64,000 nt of DNA from Brienomyrus brachyistius (taxonomy: Eukaryota > Chordata > Actinopteri > Osteoglossiformes > Mormyridae), in the NCBI RefSeq assembly GCF_023856365.1, contig NC_064535.1:10498363-10562362 (forward strand), read 5' to 3'. A program made the position numbers and the translations under genes. Below are positions 25,401-38,200 of the stretch, in pieces. A model generated the notes under the pieces. The model did not search any database and was not told the origin of the DNA. It saw nothing but the letters and a program-made list of their open reading frames with translations. Position 1 is the first letter of the stretch. The number at the start of each line of letters is the position of its first letter.

Positions 25401-28400
25401 GCATTAAATGTTTCACTGCTAGCTTAGGAAAGTATTTCCATTTTTCAAAGGTTTTTTTCATATTAAACAATCAACTGGATCGATTGCCGGGCGTATTCTG
25501 CACAGGGAACTCGTCTACTGACAGTCACGGACAAAATTAAGAGACCACTCTATATTTTTAAACAAATCTGCATTTTTAAATCTTGGTTTAATCGTGGTTC
25601 AGCTGGCAGAAGGCTGCGCTGAGCAGCAGGTAGCTTCCAGGTTCAAAATTTCTGAGACAACAGGACAGAAGAACAAGGTGAAGCAGGACGACCAGAAACC
25701 AGCCATGTAAAGGGGGGAGCGACTTTCTCATGCCAGAGATGAACGTTAACTTATCCGACAGTTTCTCATGAATCATAGGATGACATCAAGTGACCTTCAA
25801 TAGGAGTGAGAAACATTAAGTGCAGGTGTGAAGTGCACTGCTAGGACAGTTCGTATCAGGCTCCTAGAAGCATCACCGCAAATCTGTTCTAACGCGATTG
25901 TTGTATTAGTACCCAAGTCCAGTACAATGAGGAATCACATTTGTATTTGTGTGATTTTTAGTCAGAGAGAAGTATGCAAACTACAACGTCATACGATCTT
26001 AGCAAGAACCACTTGCATGCAAAAACAGCTATCAAAGTGAATGATAATGATATCTGAATCCTGAATTAATCAATCTTTTGAACTGGTTCTTTTCAGTGAA
26101 TCAGTTGAACCGGTTTTCATATGTAAAAGAATCAAACTTTTTGTCCAGCCACGCATCGTACAGGTCAAAGTCTTAATCTAAAGATCTTAAAACAAAATGA
26201 CAAATTACATAAAAACCCAGACTTCTTAAATATCACGTACACTTGCTTTTTGTAGACTATCTGTAGCCTTGTTGGCTTTATTGACCCTCCGCGTACTGTA
26301 CTGTACTGCAGGCTGTGACTCACTATCCCCGACTCGACAAGTGAATCTGGTTGAGTGGATATTAGGCAATTCTCACGAGACTCATAACAACAACCAACTA
26401 ATGAGGAACTTTGCATTTATTGTAGAGTGGTCTAACTCCACTGCATGTAGCGGCACATTATGATAACCAGAAAGTTGCCCTCCTTCTGCTGGACCAAGGA
26501 GCTTCACCCCATGCAACTGCCAAGGTACGTCAGTCACTCGTTCTGCCGTTCTGGTAATCCTGTTTCTAGAGTGTTCCAGAAGTTTGCAGCCTGTAGAATC
26601 ATTTTCAATCTCTTACGATTCTCCTAGGATGTGAGCATGAAAGAGAAATTTGCCACAAATCTCACTGACAGTTGGCGATTATTGAAAAAAACACTGCACA
26701 CAATTTATGATGAACTGATGGTGTACAAGGAGGGAGCTCAAACACTGGCTGCAGCCAGCAGGACACTAAAAAAAACGGTGTGATGTAATGTAAGGCTGAA
26801 CATTGGAGGGCACTTTCTGTATGTTGTGTCAGTGCATGGATCTAGAAGAGATATGTTTGTCTGCCATGTGTACAAGTGTGAGTGCAAGAGCGCAGGAGGC
26901 CTTTGACTTTCACATATCCCTCTTTGATCTCCGTGAGACACACGTATCCTGGTGAGAGCAAAGGTTGGGATCAGAGCGCAGGGTTGCTGTTTATCCAGTA
27001 CACCAGAGTTTTTGAGTTTGAGACCCTTGCTCAAGAGCACAGCATTATATAACTACACTGCCAGCCCTGGGATTGGAACTACGAACCTTCTGGACATTGA
27101 CGTAGAATTTCAAAAGACAGAGCTGCACCTCATCCACCCTCACACACTGCTTAACACAAAAAGGGGTATTAAAAAATGTGACAGGTCACCATTGGACCTC
27201 AGGAATATACTGGCCTTTCATCATGGTCAGAAGGCTAGATCAAAGTCAAATAAAATTTTATCATCAACTCGGCCATGTATGGTACACAGTGAAACAAAAT
27301 AAAGGTTTTTCTAACATACATGACAATGTTCTAGGTAGACATTCCAGTGCTAAAGAAGGACTTTTGGATTAACTTGCATAGTGCAAATAAATTCCTGTAC
27401 AATTATCAATAATAGGGGAGGGGAGATGGAAGGAAGATCACTACCAATATTTTCTATATATATTTTCTACCCAGTCCTAAGTAAAAGGTGTTGGATATTT
27501 GGGGTTTCTATAATATAATGAGTCAAAATTAAACTCCATGACTGAAGAGTATTGATCATCACCTGGCTACACCAGTAAAGCATAGAGTGGGGATGCAGAC
27601 TGGGATATTGATCAAGATGGGAAAAGATGAACAAAGGTAAACACAAAGAGATCCTTGATGAAATCCTGCTCTAGGGCACGTGCGACCTTGGGTGAAGGTT
27701 CACCTTTCAGCATGACATCGATCCAAAGCACACAGCTAACACAGTCCTGGAGTGACTTTGTATCCACTGTCCTTGAGTGTCCTTGCTGAAGCATAGTCCC
27801 CATTCAATTGATCGTAGTTCACTGATGCATCCCATCAAATCCATTTGCAAAAAAGTTCTACAATCATGTTTTCACTTCAATACATTTCGAAATTGCAAAA
27901 TTTGTGAAGGTCTGAAACCGTCAGAACAGTCAGACTTTTCCTTGATTATGTTTAACAAACAACGTAAGTATACCCAGGTCAAAGTCTAGCTACTGTATGG
28001 TGTTTTTGAAATGCTGTGAAATTCACATGCATGGAGGAGGCTGCTGAACGGATTCCCGTTTGCGTGTCCGCAGAATGGCTATACCCCTCTGCATATCGCT
28101 GCCAAGAAGAATCAAATGGACATTGGCACCACGCTGCTGGAGTATGGAGCAGATACCAGTGTAGTGACACGGCAGGGCATTAGCCCTGTGCACCTAGCTG
28201 CACAGGAGGGCAATGCAGACATGGTGTCCCTGCTGCTGACCAGGAATGCCAACGTCAACCTGGGCAACAAGGTGATCCCCACCCACCTGCCTTTGAGAGT
28301 AGCCACAGAGTAACTTTGTCAGGGGTGTTTGTAGATCTCACTTGGTAATGTGCAAGGCAGCGGATCCACAGTGTATGTTAAATTTGAAATATCATTTCTG

Positions 28401-29184
28401 TGCTCTGCCTATTTGCAGTGCTGGGCATTTCAGGCCCAGAAGCTACAAATCCAGACCAAGATTTTGTTTCTACCAACCAGTTGAGCATAAAGAGTCACAG
28501 AGTAACTCAGCTGGGTGGTAGCAACAAAATCTTGGTCTGGATTTGTAAATTCTGAACCTGAAATGTCCAACACTGCCATTAGTATAATGTGCATAAATAC
28601 TGATCTTGTGTATGCATAATTAAAGTTCATATTTCTCCATAATATTAAATAATTATCCTTGTCCTTTACAGTATATGTTCATGGACATATTAACGTCAAC
28701 ATAACTGCCAGGGTAGCTCATTATCTGCTGCCTCCCACTCGGTTGTGGGTTACTTGGTCCTGCGTCGTGCCTTTGAGTGACGTTTGCTTGTTCTCTCTAC
28801 ATTGTATGGATTTCCTCTGAGAAACATGCAGTTAGCTGACTATTGTGTCTCGATATCTTTTCTGTTTTAGAGCGGTCTGACACCTCTCCACCTAGCAGCT
28901 CAAGAGGAAAAACTTAATGTTGCTGAGGTTCTGATCAAACACGGAGCAAATGTTGACCCTCAGACAAAGGTGAACATCAGTCGGACCCAAATGGAAGCAT
29001 CCAGTTTCTACTGATAAAAATAGAGGAGTGTTAATTTATAGTTAGTTAATAAATGTAACTTAAGGAGTTATGTTAAATCAATGTGGAGCCCAAATGTAAA
29101 GAGATTATGTGGTGTGTGTGTGTGAGTGTGTGTGTGCGTGCGTGTGTGTGTGTGTGTGTGTGTGTGCGTGCGTGCGTGTGTGTG

Positions 29185-29216
<32 letters not shown>

Positions 29217-29226
29217 TGCGTGCGTG

Positions 29227-29258
<32 letters not shown>

Positions 29259-32200
29259 TGTGTGTGTGTGCATGCGTGTGTGTGTGTGTGTGTGTGTGCA
29301 TGTGTGTGTGTGTGTGTGTACCAAAGAAATGTCCCAAAGATCATCTGCCAAGGACAGGTGTTCCAAATTACTTGATGTGTTGATTGTACCACCGACATAA
29401 TCAACTACTATTCGCTTAACCTAGATCATGAACCTAATTTTTATTTAAAAAAAAAAAATGTGCAGATGTTCCAAGCAATCTGCCAAATGAAATCTGCCAA
29501 AGTCAATCTACAGGGCAAAATTCTGTCAGAGATCTCATGTGGTATATTTAGAGTAGCTAACGTTGATATCTATGTCCAGTATTAATTTAAAAAAAAGTTT
29601 TTCACATTCAGCAAAAAGGTGAACTATAAACAAAATGGATTACTGGATATATTTATGTTTTCATATGGTCAACCTAAAATATAGATGTTATGCAGGAGAA
29701 CAAGGACTTCTCTCACGCAGTGTCATTTCTTTACTAACAGATGGGTTACACTCCATTACACGTGGCCTGTCACTATGGAAATGTTAGGATGGTAAACTTC
29801 CTTTTACAGCATCAGGCTAACATCAATATGAAAACAAAGGTACTGACTTTTATCTGAGCAAAAATTCAACAATTTGCAAGGGTTATATGTATACGATGTT
29901 AAGACCCATGTGATCTGTGCCATTTGCAGACTGGTTATACGCCCCTTCATCAGGCAGCTCAACAAGGCCACACCCACATAATCAACGTCCTGCTTCAGTA
30001 CGACGCCTCACCCAATGACCTTACAATGGTGCGTGTAAACTGAAGTAATGAATGGGCCAGAGGTAGTGGGACACTATGCATGCCACATTACAAAGCTACA
30101 TCAAACAGACAAGCTTAGCATTTTCACTGAAACACATTTCTACATCCATTCTCCCATGCATACCTGTGTTCGCACATTTAAACCAATTCTATGAGTGGCT
30201 CAAGTAATTATTTAAAGAATTTTATAAACACTTAACCACGTAAAACACATAACCATTATTCTCAGCTGAACAGATTAATTGTGTTTATAAATATGTTTTG
30301 CTGCTCAAATACTACCAAGATTTAACTTTGTTTGTGTTTCCGCTTAGAATGGAAACACTGCATTGTCCATAGCCAGGAGACTGGGCTACATTTCCGTCGT
30401 GGATACTCTAAAGGTAGTGACTGAGGAGACGATGACCACCATGGTAAGATGTGCTCTTATTTTCACCAGAGTAGTACTGAATGATTTCAGCCTCATTTCA
30501 TCTTATTTGACTATTATCATAGCTAATAATGAACACAGTGTGGACTCGCAGTCCTCTTCGTCCATATCTCTGAAAGTTCGTAAGTTGAAAGTTCGTAAGT
30601 TGAAAGTTCGTAAGTTGAAAGTTCATAAGTAGAGGAGCGTCTGTACACTGTTATTTGACTTTTTTTCTTCCTTTTAATAGATAGTAAATGAAAAACATAA
30701 AATGAATGTACCAGAAACCATGAATGAGTTCCTGGACATGTCAGATGATGAGGGTAAGTGTGAGTCAACATTTGTCTTGTTGAGGCCGAAAAATAATGTA
30801 TATGTTGTCTGTAAGAGTTCAGTAATTTGATTTCCCTTGGTTGGTTTTTATCATGAAATCATGGAATCATGAGTGTTGTAAATGCATTTCATAACATTTT
30901 ATTTATCCAAATTACACAGTTTGTAAAGCCAATGTACCCGAAATTCTCAATGAAGACTATATTTCAGATGTCGGAAAAGGTATTTGTCATTTATTACTCC
31001 AAAGTCATTTGCAGGCATATTAAGTTGCTTTTATAATTAATTGAAAACCTACTCTCTGTTGCATCATCTGCTTTGCTTTAAAGTATAAAGTTTAAAGCTT
31101 TATCATGCTTTAATTTCTATGAAAGAAAACCTTTCTTGTTTACAGTCTCCCAAATACCGTGTTGGCCTGAATACAAGATGATTTTTTAAATAAAAATAAG
31201 TCTGAAAAAGTGGTATCATCTTATATTCAGAGTCTAGGCAAAAAAGGGAAAAGTTGGCGCCAAATATGATATTTTGTAAAGTGTTTTGACTTGTTTGACT
31301 TTGACTTGACTGTAATATAGATTTACCGTAAGATTTCTTAAGTGAGCGCGAGAGTCTGAAAGTGTAAGTGTCACGCCAGATGCGTGAGAGTTGCCGCCCC
31401 TGTCAATGCGCGGCTTTAGCGTGTGTCCCCGAGTGTCATCTTAATTGCTGGCTTGCCTGGCTGTGCCACTGCTAGTATTGAACTGATAGTGGCTGTTAAT
31501 AAAGACGATAACATTTATTTTAAAAGAGCTGTCATATCATTTATTAATACGGCTCTTTTTCCACTATAGGGCTGCCGCATCGAAAACTTATATGTTCTCG
31601 TCAAATTCAGTTATTTTTCTTTATAAGGGGAAGATTTGGTTTTCCAATTTTTTTTTCTAAAAATAGTTACCAAAAAGTGGGGGGTCGAGTTATAATCTGG
31701 GTCATTTTATATTCAGCCCAATACGGTATTTAAGTTTGCTAAATCTTCCATGTGCCTTTTTATGTTGTTTTTAATCGCGACATGTTTACAATTTGTGAAA
31801 ACATGATGGAGTAACTGCATTTCAATAAAATGTTCTGGTTTTCCTTTAGTCTTTAATTTGGTCACATCGATTTCTGTGACTTCTAAAAATAAATTATCTA
31901 TGAAAACATTCTGTTCATACTAAAAGAGGGGAGTATGAATATGTGCATTTATAAACTGTCATTTTCCAGTGCATAATAATTAATTCTGTGTTACATATCA
32001 CAGCAGCAAAGTCACATGCACAAAACTGAAGGAAACTGTGGACTGTAATCTTATGTATGCTTACAAAGCACTCTCTAGTTTCATTGTATTTCAATGTACA
32101 CAAGTGCCAAACATACACTCTGCAATGGTGAATTGGTTTAATTGGGATCAGTTATATAGTAGTGTGAACCATAGTCTATGTGGGGGGGTCATTACCTCCC

Positions 32201-35200
32201 CAAGAACTGAATTTGGCTTCAGCTTTATGTGTTTTGCTGCTGTTTTTTTTTTTTTTTTTGAGTAAAGTTCGTTTGCACTGGAAAACTATACATGTTTAAT
32301 TGCTGTGTTTTACGGGAGGGCTATAAAAACGCAGCACGAATTCTCAACAAGTCATTATGTTATGTTCTGTCACTGGTTATACGAAGACTTTTATTTCTTA
32401 TTACATTTTGTTTTGAACTACGTCTACTAAAAATACCACTGAATACGAAACGAGCGTGACAAGCACTGAAGTTTAGTAACTTACTGTATTTGAGATATAA
32501 AGATGAAGATGAGTTAAATGTAACAGGCTTCAAGAGATGTTTTGCTAATAAAACTAAATACTAAGCAGAAGATACAGTTGGTACCCTCTGAAGGCAAGAG
32601 CACATCCTGTCATACTGAACAAAAACCATAATAATAGCAATAATAATAAAACATCCGTAGCTGAACCTAGGAAAAAAGTCTCTAACCCAGAAAAAATGGG
32701 GAGATTTCGATTATATTTAAAAATCTTGTTTGTCAGCATAATTTAAGATTTTAGGTAGAACAATTAACATAAATATTTCCCCTGAGCTTTTGTGCTTTGT
32801 CATTCGGATGCGCCATCGGGTAGGGGGGGTAGGGGTTTAAAGAGATTTAACTAAATTAACGCGATTAACGCACACTGTCCTGTCCTGTCGTGGAAAGGAG
32901 GCTCGGTCATTTGCCGTTTTCAGCAATGTGTTTGCTGGAGTCCCGCAGAGTTTCAGCGCTACCGGCCGCGGATCACGCAGCAGCAGCGCAGTTGCCAGCA
33001 ACAGCAGTAAAAGCAGACCGTCATCTGAAGTCTGCAGGGCAGTCTTTCGATTTTACGTTTGGGGGACAAATACAAACCTCATCCCTAGTGGATATGCCAT
33101 GTTTTTTTTTCTTCCGCGGATCCATGGATTTAAAAACTGATCTTCAACTGAGTTAAGGACAAAAAAAAGCATCGAAATGAGGCTCGCTGCAATAATGGCT
33201 ACCAAACTATGTAAGAACCCGTGTTGTTTTTTTATGCACTGTTATCTCGGTGCGGTAAAGTTGACTTTAAGCTCACCTTCTGTGCGGTAACGGAATCGCC
33301 CAGAATAATTCACCTACATCGCCAGCAGCAAAGGGAAGACGGATTTGTTTCGAGTGGGACGCGGAAAGAGAACCGGTAGCTGCGAGAGCCACTGCAGTGG
33401 GGATGGAAGAAAGGAATAATTATACAGGCACTAATGGCCGGAGAGCGGGGGTTTTTTATAGACATACAGCGCTAAATTTAGTATACCGGGACCATTGTAA
33501 TTTTCACTAAATTAGAAGAGACGCTCCATTAGAGATGGATGTTTAGTTTAGTTTAGTTTAGTGGTGGTGGGGGGCGGGGGGCGGGGGGGGGGGGGTTGCA
33601 GTGTAGAGGAACATCGGGAGACCGGCAGTCCGATACCGGCTTCGCGCTGCAGGGGGGTTGATGCCGCATGTCCTACCTCCCCCAGCATCACCCCCCTCAG
33701 TTGTGAGGACCATTAACCATTTCTCTTTTTAATGATACTTTAAAACGTACATTTCCTTCTGAAGACAGTGACAAAAATACTTTCTGGACTTCGAATTCCT
33801 AGTTGTATTTGCTTGTTACGAGATATATTTATTTGTCATTGTTTTTTTTAATGTATTATTTTTATTATTTTAGCACGTTATCGGCGCTGGATATTGGTGT
33901 AACACCGGTGTTTGGAACTTCGCCATTGGTAGTGTTGCAATGAATTATCACATGGTGGCAGTAACTAGACCGACGCGTGTTGAGAAGTGCTTAGAAGGCA
34001 CGACCCCCCCTTTCTGCCCTGCTAACACTGCGGCTCTCTCTCAGGTGAGGATGCGATGACCGGCGATACTGATAAATACTTGCGGCCCCAAGATCTGAAA
34101 GAATTAGGGGACGATTCGCTTCCTCAAGAGGGTTACATGGGGTTCAGTATAGGAGCTCGATCTGCAAGGTAACGTAATTAAATCTAGTTTGATTCGTCAT
34201 ATTTGTGGCATGTTGTGATTGGTAATGAATTTATGAACATTGTTTTCAAATAAAAATGTGGTCAAGAAAGCAGATGTGGATAAAAAATATATATATTTTA
34301 ATATACCAACATACATATGATGGATGCATCGGAGTTGATAAAGAACAGTCGAATGCGGCAAGTCTTAGTATTTGTGGGGATCACTGTAATTGCACTTCTG
34401 ATTTCATAAAAAACTGAAATATGATTAAGCATTGACAAAAACGATAGCATTCTAAGGTAATTTCAAAACAAACAAAAAAAAAATATTATCTGGGGTGGCG
34501 GGTAGCTTTGTAGGTTTAGGACTATGTGTCCGGAAGGTCGTCGGTTTGAATCCCACAGCAGGCAAAGTACTCCTATTACTGTTGGGCCCTTTGAGTGAGG
34601 CCTGTAACCCAGTAAACTGCTCCAGGGGTGCGAGAAGATGACTGATCTTGCACTCTGATTCTGAGCTTCACTCAGCTCTGTGTGTAACTCATAGGACAGC
34701 TAGAAAAGTCTGTATTCTTCTTCAATGGCAAAGTAAAATTATTTGTTTAAATTATTTTGCTGTAACGATCCAGCAATATTGGAGGTTGTGAAAACCCCTT
34801 AAACCTGGTTTGCTGTGTGTAGCTGAACCATTTTTTAAATTTGAATAAATAATTCCTTTCCAATCCGGGACATACTTGGCAGGATTGTTTAGTCATTGAC
34901 TTGTATTTTCATGAATGATGGCCTTTGTGTTTTTCTTTTCTTTTTGTTACTGTCACCAGCCAAAGTAATGCTTGCATTGTAAGCTCTTGGACAGATCTAT
35001 GCTCAGTACCGAGTTGACATAAAATGCAGAATTCTGCAGTAGGGGCATAGACCTATCACAGAGTGGGACACATGCAAAAGCAGAACACACAGTTTCATAA
35101 AATCACAGCATTTCTGCTTTGTTGCTTTCGGGTACTTTGCTATCAATATATTCTGTTTTCTTTCCCCTCTACCTAATTTCTTGTTGTAGCCCTAGAGTCA

Positions 35201-38200
35201 GGTAAGAGGGTAAAACATCGTTGTGGGACTGAGTCTTTTTTTCTACCAGCCTGGCTGCTTCACTGCACATTAAAACTCCACTAACATCGTTCTGTGATGT
35301 GCATTTCAATGTTATTTTTATCATTTATAGTATTAACCAAGTATTCACCTTTTTTCTTTAATCAAGCAAAAATATTTAGTGAGCGGTGATCATTTAACAA
35401 AGGTAGTCCATGGAAAAATAACAGCTTAAACCGCCTTCATCATCTACCGAAAAGGTGAAATGCTTTCTGCTTCATTAGATTTTTACGTTGCGTAATTAGC
35501 AGGAGCATTTAATATGATTGTTGTGCATCATGTAGCTTCCAGGGACGAGCTGGCTAGTGAGTTAATTTACCGGTTACTCATCCATTCGATTCGTTAGCTA
35601 TCTATGAGCACTCATACTTAGACAAGTAGCCTTTGTCAGTACCAGCATAAAGTTAAATGTGTGTACCTTTCCATTGTATTGGCTTGGCATCAACAAAACC
35701 TGGCTTTTGTAGCTACTGAAAAATTAGGTTTATCAAGCATTACTGTTTTAAATCTTCCGGTTTTTTTTCCACATCAGCTCAGTTATATGAGTTTAGGCCA
35801 GGACAGATACAGTTTGTCTTTTCAGCAGTTATTTCTGAGAATCGGTCAGTGAACACACTTTCACTGACTGAGTTTCACTGACTGAGTACACACTTTGTTT
35901 CACGTCAACATTTGAAATGTCACATTCCCTAAAAAAAAAAAAAAAAAAAAAACAATTTTGTGTGATTCTGTACTCAGGCTTTTAAAGTTGTTTAAAAGCC
36001 TAGATTGAAATATTTATTGTGAAGTTGCAAAATGTCCAGTCCAAAGAAAGACACACACATGCTTTTGTTTGTATGTACTTTGTGTAATGCACCTTCATAA
36101 ATCTAATTTAGATTTAATCCACTTTTCCACATTGCACATTCCTCTTCACCTTTTTTATTAACATCCTAGAACAATTTCTACTATATCATGTGGGTTTTTA
36201 AGTGATGCACCAGTCCCTGGAAGTTACAAGGTGTAGCTGTTGCCAAATGTATGTGGTACCTTATACATACAACAGAATCCGCTCCTTCAGTTCAGATAGG
36301 TCCAACACCCTGAACAGGAGCTCTTTTGCTCGGGACAGCATGATGATTGAGGAGCTTCTGGTGCCCACTAAGGATCAGGTATGCTCAGTTTGTTTCTTAG
36401 TTGCACTCCTTCCTATTGGCCGTTAGAAAGTCCAGTGTAACGAAATTTGCGAATCACCTTTATTTATGAATTGGTGACATCCAAGTGGCTGTTAATTCTT
36501 GGAAACGGGTTGCCATCCCTCTAACTACATCGGTACTATTATGATTTTCAAACGCGATCTGTACCAGTCCATTCAAGGTTTTTTTTTTTCCTGATTTTTT
36601 TATTTTTTTAAATTTTTTTGTAAATTTACATTTGCAGCTGAAATTTCGTGTGCCACTGTACACACCTAAACATAGGGACTGCTTTTAAAATGGCATGAAA
36701 AAAAATTTGGCAGTCCAGTGACTTAATGGTTTGCACTGTAAGGCTTGTATGTGTTGATTTGCGTGTTCTTACCCTGTTCCATGGTCGTTGCCACCATTAA
36801 ATCTGAGGGGGACGTGTTCCCCCCCCCCCTCCCCCATTTAACATAAAATATTAGCTTTATGCCAGTGTGTCCTCCCCCACATTCAAAATGCTTCTGATGC
36901 CCTTGCCCTGTTCCCACTGGTTTCCTCTGGGTGCTTCACTTTCCTTCTGCAGTACAAAACTGCATTTTTTTTGCGTTGGTGGCTCTAATTTGCCCTTAGT
37001 GTGTATGTATGTCATATAATTGACTGCATCCCATTCAGGGTGTTCCATGTGCTGCTGTTCTATCTAGAATGGGCCCCGGGGTCATAAATGACCCCGTACT
37101 GGATAAGCAGCTGTGGAAGATTGATGATACAAATTTGGGTGCAACAGCTTGAAGCTTTTTTAGTCGTTGATTTATGACCTAAACAAGTGCTTTCAAAACA
37201 TTGAAAACAATTTCTGTTTTTTTTTAGAACTCGGAGAGATTATGGAATTGTTATTTTGAATGGTCATTAATTGCAGGAAGACTTTTTTTTTTTCCTTAAT
37301 TAAAGATATTGTACACCTTAGAATGGCAGTCAGTCACATATATCCAATTGTGGGTGGTTTGTGGATTAGCAGATTACTGCTATGATTAGATGGTCTGTGT
37401 TGGGCCCTTTTGGGAGGCACTTCAACAGTTTACTCCAGAGTCGCAGGATGCTTGCTGATCCTACCGGACGACCCCCAAACTGTATTTGTGTCTATCTGTC
37501 CCATGGGGCTCAAGTTGGGATAGACAAAAAGACAATTCCCCCATAGTAAAGAATAAAGTATTTCCTTTCTATTCTGTATGTTGCTCCGGAGCCTTGTAAC
37601 AAGTACAGTATATTAAGGTCTATTTTTTGAAGATTTCTATTAATTTTTTTAGTCTGTTAAGATTTTATATCCTTGTCGAATAAGTATTTAATGAAACATT
37701 AATTGTATGAAATTGGAAATATGAAAGTGAATTGGTGTACTGCACTGATGCAAACTTGAGGTCCTGCTTGTGACTGCCTTTACGCCTATTGCCTGAAATT
37801 TGAGGAACTTTTGCTTAATGTCTTTTTTCTCCAAAAGCTCCTGGGTGCCAGTAAGGACCTTTCCTTCATTGTCGATCCTCAAAATAAGGTATAGGATGCA
37901 CTGCTGAATGACAACTGCATGGTTGACTGCAAGACCTATTCAATTTATTATTTAGTCGTCGGTGAAGGTTTCTGTAACGAGGTGATAGGTTTTTAAAGGT
38001 AAAGGTTGCTTTATGTAAATCAAAGACCGTAGTTTAGTTTTCTGATTGACTTGAAAAGGTATGTTTCTGAGAGGTTAGATAGTATTGACCATGGGGCTGA
38101 CCTTTCAGCCTGTTTTCTGTAGAATCTTGACTTAGCAAGAGTCTGATTCACAGCATCTGACGGTGACCAGGGAGTATGATGCCGACTCGCTCAGACGCTA

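Noticed and set aside
29068..29404. Overlapping ORFs of Cys/Val or His/Thr repeats
   Set aside because: They are six-frame translations of a TG/CGTG microsatellite.
9000..30000. CRISPR-like spaced repeats
   Set aside because: Regularly spaced motifs here are ankyrin-repeat exons, minisatellites or SINEs in a eukaryotic gene, not CRISPR arrays.
33900..34060. Alternative first exon starting MNYHMVAV immediately before the exon at 34045
   Set aside because: Reading through from that ATG meets TGA within the 34045 exon, and the ankyrin-G frame has an upstream stop (TAA near 34023).
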